Below, piece by piece: positions 1 through 5,799 of a stretch of 6,956 bases of DNA. Made by a program: the position numbers and the translations under genes. How positions within the stretch are numbered: the first letter of the stretch is position 1; every line of letters begins with the position of its first letter. Source of the stretch: Chitinophagaceae bacterium (GTDB lineage Bacteria; Bacteroidota; Bacteroidia; Chitinophagales; Chitinophagaceae). The notes under the pieces are model-generated. The model was not told the DNA's origin, searched no databases, and saw only the letters and a program-made list of their open reading frames with translations. The DNA is taken from the NCBI GenBank assembly GCA_947481355.1, contig CANKGM010000109.1:1-6956 (forward strand), in the 5' to 3' direction.

Positions 1-32
1 ATCTAACTTTTTGTATTATTTTCAATCCTTAA

Positions 33-74
33 CCTAATAGGAGCGTTGTTCGTATTCACCGACCAACGCTTAGG
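33..74 (+). other. Imperfect stem-loop in the leader of the two-gene operon
   Basis: AGCGTTG (42-48) can pair with CAACGCT (64-70), and after a small internal bulge CCTA (33-36) can pair with TAGG (71-74). The structure lies about 45 nt before the first start codon and is not directly followed by a T run, so it is not an obvious terminator. It could be a 5' UTR structure, an operator with dyad symmetry, or the remains of an upstream gene's terminator. I found no convincing TAnnTTTG promoter box in bases 1-116, so the operon promoter may lie within or before this segment. Nothing else in bases 1-116 is recognisable. Confidence 0.3.
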
Positions 75-116
75 TATGCGAATGTAAAAGTCTCTTTTTT
101 ATAATTTAAACTCTTG

Positions 117-1952
117 ATGATGTTAAGGAATTTTTTTTCTTCTTCGAGTGTAGCCAAGGGGTTCACATTGATTGTTGGACTGATTAGTTGCCAATTGTTG
201 TCTGCTCAACAAAAACTCGATCTATCTGATTTGTCGAGCTTCAACAATCCAGGTGGAAACTGGCATATCGCTGGCGACGTGAATGCAGATATCAGTAAAT
301 CTCACACGATGACGTTTACACCCGGTGTTGGTATCTTAGTGAACCTCCCAAACTCTACTGATAGAGAGGATTTGTATACCAAGTTTAAGCATGGTGATAT
401 TGACATCGAGTTGGATTGTATGATGGCAAAGGAATCAAATTCTGGAATTTATTTGCAAGGGCGATATGAGTTACAATTATTAGATAGCTGGGCTGTATTG
501 AATCCAAAATCTTCAGACATAGGGGGTATATACGAAAGATATGATCAAACAAGGCCTCAAGGTCGTCAGAATGTGGATGGCCATGCACCTAGGCAGAATG
601 TTAGTAAGGCACCGGGCTTATGGCAGCATTTTAAAATAGCTTTTCAAGCACCGCGTTTTGAAGGGGGTGTTAAAGTTAAAAATGCACGCATTCTTCGTGT
701 AGAATTAAATGGTGTATTGGTTCAAGAAAACATTGAATTGTATGCACCAACAGCAGGTGCTGTAGAAAATAATGAAGTGGCTGAAGATGCATTACGCATT
801 CAAGGTGACCATGGTCAAGTTGCATTTCGAAATATGGTGATAACCAATTATAACAAGCAACAGCCAAGCCTTTCTTCACTTACCGCAACGCTGTATAAAG
901 GGAAGTTTGAAGAGGAAAGCACTATTGCCACTGGTAAAGTATTCCAACAAAAGCAAGTCGCCTTAATTACCACTAATATTGATGGATTGCCTGAGAATGA
1001 TTTTTTAGTTAAGTATGCAGGAACAATCCATGTGAGTGAAGCAGGTCAATATGAATTCAATTTAGATACTAAAGGGGGCACAGGAAAATTGACCGTAGAT
1101 AAAAATACACTACTAGCATTTGGAAAAGGGAATCAAGATGCATCGATTAATTTAAATGCAGGTGACTATCCTATAGAAGTAGTTTATTCAAAATACAATG
1201 GATGGGAAAAGCCTTCAGTGATACTTAAGGTAGTAGGCCCAGGAATAAGGGAATTCATCATTAGTGATGCCAGCAATATTCCAGTGGATGCTCATGATCC
1301 AATATTGGTTTCAGCATCAGAGAATACTATTCTTCGCAGTTTCATGGACTTGCCTATCGGAAAGCGAATTACGCATTCTGTTAGTGTAGGTACTCCAGAA
1401 AAAGTTCATTATACCTATGATTTGGATAACGGTATGATGGTTCAAGCATGGCGTGGTGGATTTTTAGATGCTAGTCCAATGTGGATTAGCAGGGGAGATG
1501 GTTCTTCTGCTCCAATAGGCGTTGTGGAGTATTTTGGAAAACCTTCTTTGATGATCAATAAACTCGCAAATCAAAGTGAAGAATGGTCTGCAGATACTGT
1601 TGGGTCTAGCTTTGTACCTAAAGGGTATGTGTTAGATGAACAGGATAGGCCTTCGTTTAAATATAAAATTTACGGAGCTTCCGTTACCGATCGTATACGG
1701 GTTACAGAAGATCGTTATGGATTAGAACGTGAAATTACCATTGAAAATGGTTCTGATAATCTTTATTATAGACTTGCAGATGCATGGACTATTTCAGAAG
1801 TATCGCCAGGATTATTTATTATCGATGATAAATATTATTATATCAAAATTGAATCATCAAATTCGGTGCATCCCATTGTTCGCGATGTAAAGGGACGTAA
1901 AGAGTTGCTTGTTCCAATTAAAGATAAATTCACTTATTCTATCCTTTTTTAA
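117..1952 (+). CDS. Exported DUF1080 (3-keto-disaccharide hydrolase-like) protein with PA14-like module
   Basis: This is a secreted protein of about 611 residues. Numbering below counts from a possible TTG start at 114; ATG 117 or ATG 120 is more likely, since three start codons occur in a row (TTG ATG ATG). Residues 1-32 form a signal peptide ending LLSAQ. Residues about 35-247 match DUF1080: the DIDIELDCMM strand, the SNSGIYLQGRYELQLLDS signature at 108-124, GLWQHFKIAF near 168, an NGVLVQE strand, and the closing LRIQGDHGQVAFRNMVI near 227. In this family characterised members cleave 3-keto glycosides, and many entries are labelled family 16 glycoside hydrolase. Residues about 255-376 resemble a PA14-type beta module, which often binds carbohydrate (YAGTIHVSEAGQYEFNLDTK, then INLNAGDYPIEVVY). 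Residues about 395-612 are well ordered (VHYTYDLDNG, WRGGFLDASPMW, RGDGSSAPIG) but I cannot assign them. The next gene, a cytochrome-tailed propeller, begins 11 nt downstream, which suggests an operon and a shared role in extracytoplasmic carbohydrate oxidation and cleavage. The DUF1080 call is strong; the substrate is unknown. Confidence 0.88.
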   Translation: MMLRNFFSSSSVAKGFTLIVGLISCQLLSAQQKLDLSDLSSFNNPGGNWHIAGDVNADISKSHTMTFTPGVGILVNLPNSTDREDLYTKFKHGDIDIELDCMMAKESNSGIYLQGRYELQLLDSWAVLNPKSSDIGGIYERYDQTRPQGRQNVDGHAPRQNVSKAPGLWQHFKIAFQAPRFEGGVKVKNARILRVELNGVLVQENIELYAPTAGAVENNEVAEDALRIQGDHGQVAFRNMVITNYNKQQPSLSSLTATLYKGKFEEESTIATGKVFQQKQVALITTNIDGLPENDFLVKYAGTIHVSEAGQYEFNLDTKGGTGKLTVDKNTLLAFGKGNQDASINLNAGDYPIEVVYSKYNGWEKPSVILKVVGPGIREFIISDASNIPVDAHDPILVSASENTILRSFMDLPIGKRITHSVSVGTPEKVHYTYDLDNGMMVQAWRGGFLDASPMWISRGDGSSAPIGVVEYFGKPSLMINKLANQSEEWSADTVGSSFVPKGYVLDEQDRPSFKYKIYGASVTDRIRVTEDRYGLEREITIENGSDNLYYRLADAWTISEVSPGLFIIDDKYYYIKIESSNSVHPIVRDVKGRKELLVPIKDKFTYSILF

Positions 1953-1963
1953 ATTTTGTTTTT

Positions 1964-3880
1964 ATGCAGTTAGCACAATCAAAAAATAACATGTTTCAAC
2001 ATATATATTCATTCATAATAACCATCATGTTGTTATGCTCGTTCACGATGTTGAACGCACAAGAGTCTGCCAAAGAGGAAGATTTTTTTAAAATCAATAA
2101 AATTCATTCGCCAGAAGGAATGGTTTTAGAAGTTGGTGGTTTATGTACCATGCCTGACGGCAATCTTGCAGTTACTACCCGAAGGGGGGATGTATACATT
2201 GTTGAAAATCCCACAGGTGTTAAACCTTATTTTAGAAAATTTGCATCTGGTTTGCATGAGGTCCTTGGTGTGGCGTATAAAAATGGCTCACTTTATGTTG
2301 TACAACGTGGAGAGCTCACTAGGCTACATGATACAAATATGGATGGGAAAGCAGATGTGTATGAAACAATTTATGCTTGGCCCATTTCAGGTAATTATCA
2401 TGAATATAGCTATGGTCCTAAAATCGCATCAGATGGCTCATTTTATGTTACGCTAAATCTTGGTTTTGGAGATGTATGGTGGCATGCAGAAAGTTTTGTG
2501 CCATGGAGAGGTTGGGCACTTCACATTTTTGAGGATGGACGAATGGAGCCATGGGCGGCTGGAATGAGATCGCCATGTGGATTGAGTATGATTGATGATG
2601 AATTATTTTATACCGATAACCAAGGTGATTGGGTTGGTTCTGGTAGCATTATGCCCTTAAAAAAAGGCGCATTCATGGGACATCCTGCTAGTTTGGTATG
2701 GTCTTCTATGCCGAATTCTCCATTGAAGCTGACTAGAGAAGATATGTATGGAAAGGTTAATCCACGTATGGAATATGATAAAGACGGGAACCCTGTAAAG
2801 CCTGAAAATAAAGTGAATGAAAAATTCATGACATTGATGGAGGCAAAAAAGACCACCCCCGAATTGCAAATGCCAGCTGTATGGTTGCCTCATGGAATTT
2901 TAGGGATATCTAATTCTGAAATTGTAAAAATTCCAAAAGGATCCTTCGGTCCATTTGAAGAGCAATTGCTTGTGGGTGATCAAGGACAAAGTATGATTTC
3001 ACGTGTGTATATGGAAAAAGTGAAGGGAGAATTACAGGGAATTGCCTGGCCCTTTAGAAGTGGTTTTCAATCGGGTGTATTAAGGATGTCATGGGCTAAT
3101 GACGGTTCTTTATTTGTAGGTGAAACCAATAGGGGATGGGGTTCTGCAGGTGATGCCAATGAGGGATTACAACGTCTTTATTGGAATAGAAAAATGCCTT
3201 TTGAGATGAAGACGGTTAAGGCTATGCCTGACGGATTTGAAATTGAGTTTACTAAGCCTATTGATAAAGTAGTGGCAAGTGATTTATCTGCTTATGCTGT
3301 TGAAAGCTTTATTTATAAATATCAAGCTGTTTATGGAAGTCCAACTCAAAACACACAAAAATGTGCCGTGAAGGGCGTACGTGTTTCAGCTGATGGGTTG
3401 AAAGTGCGTATTGTGGTGGATGGACTAAGGACAAATTACATCCATAAGATTACCCTAGATGGCATTCGGGATGCTGAAAATTCATATTCCCTTATCCATC
3501 CAACTGGGTATTATACGTTGAACAATATACCTGATGGGGATAAGCTCTCATTGAGTGCTATAAGCACAAAGAATTCAGCAAAGCAAGATCAAACTGGTGC
3601 TGCAGCAATAGGGAAATTAACCTACGAGCAGGTCAAGCCCTTGTTGATTAAAAATACCTGTATAGCCTGTCATAATCCGGATAAAAAGCAAGTTGGACCT
3701 GCATTTAAGGATATTGCTAAACGGAATTATTCGATTGAAAAAATAGTAGAGCTGATTAAGAATCCTCAGCCACAAAATTGGCCAGATTATAGTACTCCAA
3801 TGGCTCCTATGCCACAAGTGCCTGAAGCGGATGCACGTAAAATAGCAGCCTGGATAAATTCATTGGCTGTTAAAAAATAA
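1964..3880 (+). CDS. Exported beta-propeller dehydrogenase-like protein with C-terminal cytochrome c domain
   Basis: This is a 638-residue exported protein. A hydrophobic signal segment (residues about 14-32) ends in LNAQ. ATG 1991 (residue 10) is an alternative start giving a more compact signal peptide. Residues about 45-405 form a beta-propeller of the soluble glucose/sorbosone dehydrogenase or PVC-type dehydrogenase kind, with repeated blade motifs (GGLCTMPDGNLAVTTRRGDVY, GVAYKNGSLYVVQRGELTRL, MRSPCGLS, LLVGDQGQSMISRV, SWANDGSLFVGETNRGWG). DTNMDGKAD at 123-131 is a DxNxDGxxD calcium-loop pattern. Residues about 410-520 look like an Ig-like beta-sandwich linker. Residues about 552-634 are a class I cytochrome c domain with heme site CIACH (566-570) and Met613 or Met616 in STPMAPMPQ as the likely distal ligand. 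The inferred role is periplasmic oxidation of a sugar or alcohol with electrons passed to the fused heme. Whether the propeller binds PQQ or another cofactor cannot be read from the sequence. The tight spacing after the DUF1080 gene suggests co-transcription. The cytochrome assignment is firm and the enzymatic activity is inferred. Confidence 0.87.
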   Translation: MQLAQSKNNMFQHIYSFIITIMLLCSFTMLNAQESAKEEDFFKINKIHSPEGMVLEVGGLCTMPDGNLAVTTRRGDVYIVENPTGVKPYFRKFASGLHEVLGVAYKNGSLYVVQRGELTRLHDTNMDGKADVYETIYAWPISGNYHEYSYGPKIASDGSFYVTLNLGFGDVWWHAESFVPWRGWALHIFEDGRMEPWAAGMRSPCGLSMIDDELFYTDNQGDWVGSGSIMPLKKGAFMGHPASLVWSSMPNSPLKLTREDMYGKVNPRMEYDKDGNPVKPENKVNEKFMTLMEAKKTTPELQMPAVWLPHGILGISNSEIVKIPKGSFGPFEEQLLVGDQGQSMISRVYMEKVKGELQGIAWPFRSGFQSGVLRMSWANDGSLFVGETNRGWGSAGDANEGLQRLYWNRKMPFEMKTVKAMPDGFEIEFTKPIDKVVASDLSAYAVESFIYKYQAVYGSPTQNTQKCAVKGVRVSADGLKVRIVVDGLRTNYIHKITLDGIRDAENSYSLIHPTGYYTLNNIPDGDKLSLSAISTKNSAKQDQTGAAAIGKLTYEQVKPLLIKNTCIACHNPDKKQVGPAFKDIAKRNYSIEKIVELIKNPQPQNWPDYSTPMAPMPQVPEADARKIAAWINSLAVKK

Positions 3881-3899
3881 TATGCTGAGTATAGGACAT

Positions 3900-3936
3900 A
3901 AAAAAAGTTCCATCTTGACCGATGGAACTTTTTTTT
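3900..3936. terminator. Bidirectional intrinsic terminator between the operon and tRNA-Gly
   Basis: GTTCCATC (3907-3914) and GATGGAAC (3921-3928) form a perfect 8-bp stem around the loop TTGACC. It is flanked by A7 (3900-3906) and T8 (3929-3936), which also extend the pairing. Read on the plus strand it follows the propeller gene stop by about 20 nt and ends in a T run. Read on the minus strand it starts 3 nt after the tRNA-Gly 3' end and also ends in a T run. One hairpin therefore probably serves both convergent transcripts. Confidence 0.88.
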
Positions 3937-3939
3937 GTG

Positions 3940-4012
3940 AGCGGAAGACGAGATTCGAACCCGCGACCCCAACCTTGGCAAGGTTGTGCTCTACCAGCTG
4001 AGCTACTTCCGC
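3940..4012 (-). tRNA. tRNA-Gly (anticodon GCC)
   Basis: The reverse complement folds as a full cloverleaf of 73 nt. The acceptor GCGGAAG pairs with CTTCCGC. The D arm is GCTC...GAGC. The anticodon stem CAACC/GGTTG encloses the loop TTGCCAA, giving anticodon GCC. The T arm carries TTCGAAT. The discriminator base is U (A at 3940 on the plus strand), the usual identity base for bacterial tRNA-Gly. The CCA tail is not encoded (the next bases are CAC). It has its own upstream promoter at 4039-4069 and ends against the shared bidirectional terminator. Confidence 0.97.
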
Positions 4013-4038
4013 GATGTATAAGTCGCTTTTAAGGATTG

Positions 4039-4069
4039 CAAAAATAAGGCATCGTTACAATCTTACAAA
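4039..4069 (-). promoter_or_regulatory. Bacteroidota-type promoter for tRNA-Gly
   Basis: On the minus strand TTTG (4066-4069) is followed after exactly 19 nt by TATTTTTG (4039-4046). This matches the Bacteroidota sigma-ABfr consensus: TTTG at about -33, a 19-21 nt spacer, and TAnnTTTG at about -7. The -7 box ends 26 nt before the mature tRNA 5' end, leaving a short 5' leader for RNase P removal. The promoter sits in the short gap between the stop codon of the 68-residue gene and tRNA-Gly, so the tRNA can be transcribed independently of the upstream genes. Confidence 0.82.
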
Positions 4070-4078
4070 GTCTTTTTC

Positions 4079-4285
4079 TTATTTGTATTTTGGAGTGTAT
4101 TGCGTGCTTTCAGGAACCTCTACTTTAGGCTTTCCTTTATAGTGCATGCTGTATAAACCATAGCATCCGCCCAATACGAAGGCAAAAAATGCAAAGAGTT
4201 GGATATGGAATAAGAAGCGAGAAGAACTTACCCAATTTCTTCCAAAATCATTCTTTTCAGGACTTTCTGTTGTGTTTTGTTGCAT
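4079..4285 (-). CDS. Small single-span membrane protein of unknown function
   Basis: A 68-residue protein that I do not recognise. The first 22 residues are polar (MQQNTTESPEKND...). A hydrophobic segment follows, built from LFHIQLFAFFAFVLGGCYGLYSM (about residues 25-47), and the tail is basic and proline-rich (KGKPKVEVPESTQYTPKYK). One transmembrane helix with short soluble ends is the simplest reading. I chose ATG at 4283-4285. A TTG at 4325-4327 would add 14 residues and begin 1 nt after the glycosyltransferase stop, but that extension is hydrophobic and lacks a normal start. The gene follows the glycosyltransferase by 43 nt on the same strand and is probably co-transcribed with it. The uninterrupted frame, the position in a strand-consistent cluster and the clear membrane segment support a real gene; no function can be stated. 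Confidence 0.6.
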   Translation of the reverse strand: MQQNTTESPEKNDFGRNWVSSSRFLFHIQLFAFFAFVLGGCYGLYSMHYKGKPKVEVPESTQYTPKYK

Positions 4286-4328
4286 AACGTTTATTTGCGT
4301 TGCAAAAATAATCAATCGAGCGTACAAA

Positions 4329-5360
4329 TCATTTTTTCGTAGGAATAATTTCAGAAAATCGGTTTTTCCTCTTGATAAAATGTTCTAGCACAATATTTCC
4401 ATTAAATTTCCCATAGATTTTACCTTTCCTATCCTTTGCGTAAAGACTTTTTGAACGATAGAATAAAAGCCAACTAAAGAACCCGAAATGTGCTTTAGCT
4501 ACTGCAAAGAAATAGGATGATTTTCCAGACACTAAACTTTTCCATGCGCTTACTGCATCTAGAAAGAATCTGATGAGCATTACCAAAATTCGTTCTGTGC
4601 CAGATAAGTTTTTATAAAGCATAATCAGGTTGTTTCTGAAATTCAGGAATGTTTTTCGTGGATTTTCTTTTGTCAGTGTGCCTCCTCCAATATGGTATAC
4701 TACTGAGCTTGGGCAAATCATGATATGATACCCTTCTAGTTGCATCCGCCAGCACAGGTCAATTTCTTCTTGATGTGCAAAAAAGTAGGGATCAAATCCG
4801 CCCATTTTCTTGAAGATTTCGGTTCTGATGAACATGGCTGCGCCTGAAGCCCAAAATACTCGGGATGTGTCATCGTATTGATGTTCATCTTTTTCAAGTT
4901 TATCAAATAGTCGGCCTCTTGAAAATGGATAGCCATATCGATCTATCCAACCACCCGCAGCGCCTGCATATTCAAAATGGTCTTTATGGTTGTAGTCTAA
5001 TACTTTGGGTTGAACGGCAGCCAACAAGTCATCTTGTTCAAAAATAGAAATGATTGGTTCAATCCATCCTGCTGTTACTTCAACATCCGAGTTGAGAAGA
5101 ATAGATATATCCTCACTAATATGAGATAAGGCTTTATTGTATCCTGTAGCAAAACCATCGTTTGATGGATTGATCAATATCTCAACTGCTGGGAAATGAG
5201 ATCTTAAAAATTCAACGGAGTCGTCTGTTGATCCATTATCTGCAACGTATATTTTTAAAGAGGGGTAGGTAGAGGCCAAGACTGAAGGCAGGAAATCCGC
5301 AAGGTATTTTTTCCCATTCCAGTTCAGGATGACGACGGCTACAGAAAGTTGATTAGGCAA
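4329..5360 (-). CDS. Family 2 glycosyltransferase (rhamnosyltransferase-like, GT-A fold)
   Basis: A 343-residue inverting GT2-type enzyme expected to move a sugar from a nucleotide-sugar donor onto a surface glycan or lipid-linked acceptor at the cytoplasmic face of the membrane. The N-terminus has the family opening SVAVVILNWNG (6-16), nucleotide-binding DNGSTDDS (41-48), NDGFATGYNKAL (67-78), and the metal-binding DxD-equivalent LLNSDVEV (88-95). Then come the WASGAAMFIRTEIFKKMGGFD acceptor-side segment (170-190) and HQEEIDLCWR (196-205), which supplies the likely catalytic acid/base region. The C-terminal 100 residues hold hydrophobic or amphipathic helices (ERILVMLIRFFLDAVSAW, YFFAVAKAHFGFFSWLLF) consistent with membrane association. 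The start must be TTG at 5358-5360: it gives the normal short lead-in, the next in-frame Met is residue 176, and a stop lies upstream with no ATG between. Donor and acceptor cannot be assigned. No other glycan genes are in the window. Confidence 0.92.
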   Translation of the reverse strand: MPNQLSVAVVILNWNGKKYLADFLPSVLASTYPSLKIYVADNGSTDDSVEFLRSHFPAVEILINPSNDGFATGYNKALSHISEDISILLNSDVEVTAGWIEPIISIFEQDDLLAAVQPKVLDYNHKDHFEYAGAAGGWIDRYGYPFSRGRLFDKLEKDEHQYDDTSRVFWASGAAMFIRTEIFKKMGGFDPYFFAHQEEIDLCWRMQLEGYHIMICPSSVVYHIGGGTLTKENPRKTFLNFRNNLIMLYKNLSGTERILVMLIRFFLDAVSAWKSLVSGKSSYFFAVAKAHFGFFSWLLFYRSKSLYAKDRKGKIYGKFNGNIVLEHFIKRKNRFSEIIPTKK

Positions 5361-5492
5361 TGGTATGGGTTGAAAATGTAATAATAGATTTATGCCTTAA
5401 CTAGTGCAAGATTATGAATAATTCCATTGATATAAAATCATTGAGGATAAAAAATAAATGGGGTGAGTTCCAAATCACAGTGTTTAATTTTA
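5361..5492. other. Intergenic spacer between the divergent glycosyltransferase and tRNA-Leu
   Basis: An AT-rich spacer with no ORF of note. It must contain the minus-strand promoter for the glycosyltransferase. The nearest match I can see is the reverse complement of 5407-5414 (TAATCTTG, one mismatch to TAnnTTTG), without a convincing TTTG at the right distance, so I do not call it as a promoter. Confidence 0.4.
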
Positions 5493-5500
5493 TAAATTTG
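5493..5500 (+). promoter_or_regulatory. -7 promoter box (TAAATTTG) for tRNA-Leu
   Basis: TAAATTTG is an exact match to the Bacteroidota TAnnTTTG -7 element and ends 11 nt before the mature tRNA 5' end, so transcription would start only a few bases upstream of the tRNA. No TTTG is present at the expected -33 spacing; the nearest sequence is GTTC at 5467-5470. The call rests on the -7 box and its position. Confidence 0.6.
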
Positions 5501-5511
5501 TCGTCCCTCGG

Positions 5512-5595
5512 GCCCAGGTGGCGAAATTGGTAGACGCACTACCTTGAGGTGGTAGCGCTGGAAACGGCGTGCTGGTTCGAATCCAGTCTTGGGCA
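5512..5595 (+). tRNA. tRNA-Leu (anticodon GAG)
   Basis: This is an 84-nt class II tRNA. The acceptor GCCCAGG (5512-5518) pairs with CTTGGGC (5588-5594), including one G-U pair, and the discriminator is A (5595), as expected for leucine. The D loop has the usual AAATTGGTAGACGC form. The anticodon stem CTACC/GGTAG encloses TTGAGGT, giving anticodon GAG. A variable arm (CGCTGGAAACGGCG) and a T arm CTGG-TTCGAAT-CCAG complete the fold. CCA is not encoded (the next bases are CAA). The 3' end is duplicated exactly 170 bp downstream at 5750-5769. Confidence 0.97.
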
Positions 5596-5596
5596 C

Positions 5597-5630
5597 AAAC
5601 GCCCTTCCAACTTTGTTGGAAGGGCGTTTT
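5597..5630 (+). terminator. Intrinsic terminator of tRNA-Leu
   Basis: AAACGCCCTTCCAAC (5597-5611) pairs perfectly with GTTGGAAGGGCGTTT (5615-5629) around a TTT loop, followed by a short T run. It begins one base after the tRNA discriminator. The right arm (5623-5630) can alternatively pair with downstream sequence at 5674-5681. Confidence 0.82.
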
Positions 5631-5713
5631 GATTTGTGAGCGTTGAAAGCTTGCTTTCAAAAGCGAACAAGTCAAAACGCCACTCCTCGCCGAAGGCGGG
5701 AGAAGGGCATTTG
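5623..5713 (+). other. Hairpin-rich, possibly structured RNA segment downstream of tRNA-Leu
   Basis: Several foldable elements occupy this stretch. TTGAAAGC (5643-5650) pairs with GCTTTCAA (5653-5660). Further out, GGCGTTTTGATTTGT (5623-5637) can pair with ACAAGTCAAAACGCC (5667-5681) with a single G-U type difference, enclosing the first hairpin. CTCC/GGAG and CGCC/GGCG around GAA (5683-5702) form another strong hairpin, which AAA-C-GCC (5675-5681) and GGGCATTT (5705-5712) can extend. The outer pairing competes with the tRNA-Leu terminator for 5623-5629. There is no believable ORF here. It could be a short REP/MITE-like element or a structured read-through RNA; the function is unknown. Confidence 0.45.
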
Positions 5714-5764
5714 TAGCCCCCTCGTAAGACATATTGGATCAGGGAAAGTAATCCAGTCTTGGGC

Positions 5765-5797
5765 ACAAATCCTTTCAGCTCCGCTGAAAGGATTTGT
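5765..5797 (+). terminator. Second terminator-like hairpin after the duplicated tRNA end
   Basis: ACAAATCCTTTCAGC (5765-5779) pairs perfectly with GCTGAAAGGATTTGT (5783-5797) around the loop TCC. It follows the second copy of the tRNA-Leu 3' end with the same spacing that the first hairpin has after the real tRNA, but its sequence differs from the first hairpin. The downstream T run is short (TTATTTT), so termination strength is uncertain. Confidence 0.6.
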
Positions 5798-5799
5798 TA

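Larger units (their letters stand above)
5580..5769 (+). repeat. 20-bp direct repeat of the tRNA-Leu 3' end (possible att scar)
   Basis: The 20-mer AATCCAGTCTTGGGCACAAA occurs at 5580-5599, inside and just beyond the 3' end of tRNA-Leu, and again without mismatch at 5750-5769, exactly 170 bp later. The second copy carries the 3' half of the T stem, the 3' acceptor strand and the discriminator, but no other part of a tRNA. Duplication of a tRNA 3' end is the usual footprint of site-specific integration (attL/attR). The enclosed 150 bp has no gene, so this would be a decayed or internally deleted element, or a local duplication. Each copy is followed at once by its own terminator-like hairpin. 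Confidence 0.72.

Noticed and set aside
385..879. Minus-strand frames of 67 codons inside the DUF1080 gene
   Set aside because: They are antisense to a conserved domain and have no start context, partner gene or recognisable motif.
2133..2893. Alternative frames of 78-107 codons inside the propeller gene
   Set aside because: They overlap a long well-supported gene in other frames and encode no recognisable protein features.
3787..3981. Minus-strand frame running from tRNA-Gly into the end of the propeller gene
   Set aside because: It crosses a tRNA and a terminator and begins with the usual antisense-tRNA peptide.
5490..5766. Two minus-strand reading frames of 75-80 codons
   Set aside because: They lie antisense across tRNA-Leu and its terminator. 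Their DSNQH...SSATTS peptides are the familiar false product of reading antisense to a tRNA-Leu gene.
5512..5769. Intact integrated mobile element at tRNA-Leu
   Set aside because: The repeats enclose only 150 bp and no integrase or other gene is present in the window. At most it is a remnant or a non-autonomous unit.
5736..5770. Second tRNA gene at the duplicated 3' end
   Set aside because: Only the 3' acceptor strand and half of the T stem are present. There is no anticodon arm, D arm or 5' acceptor strand.
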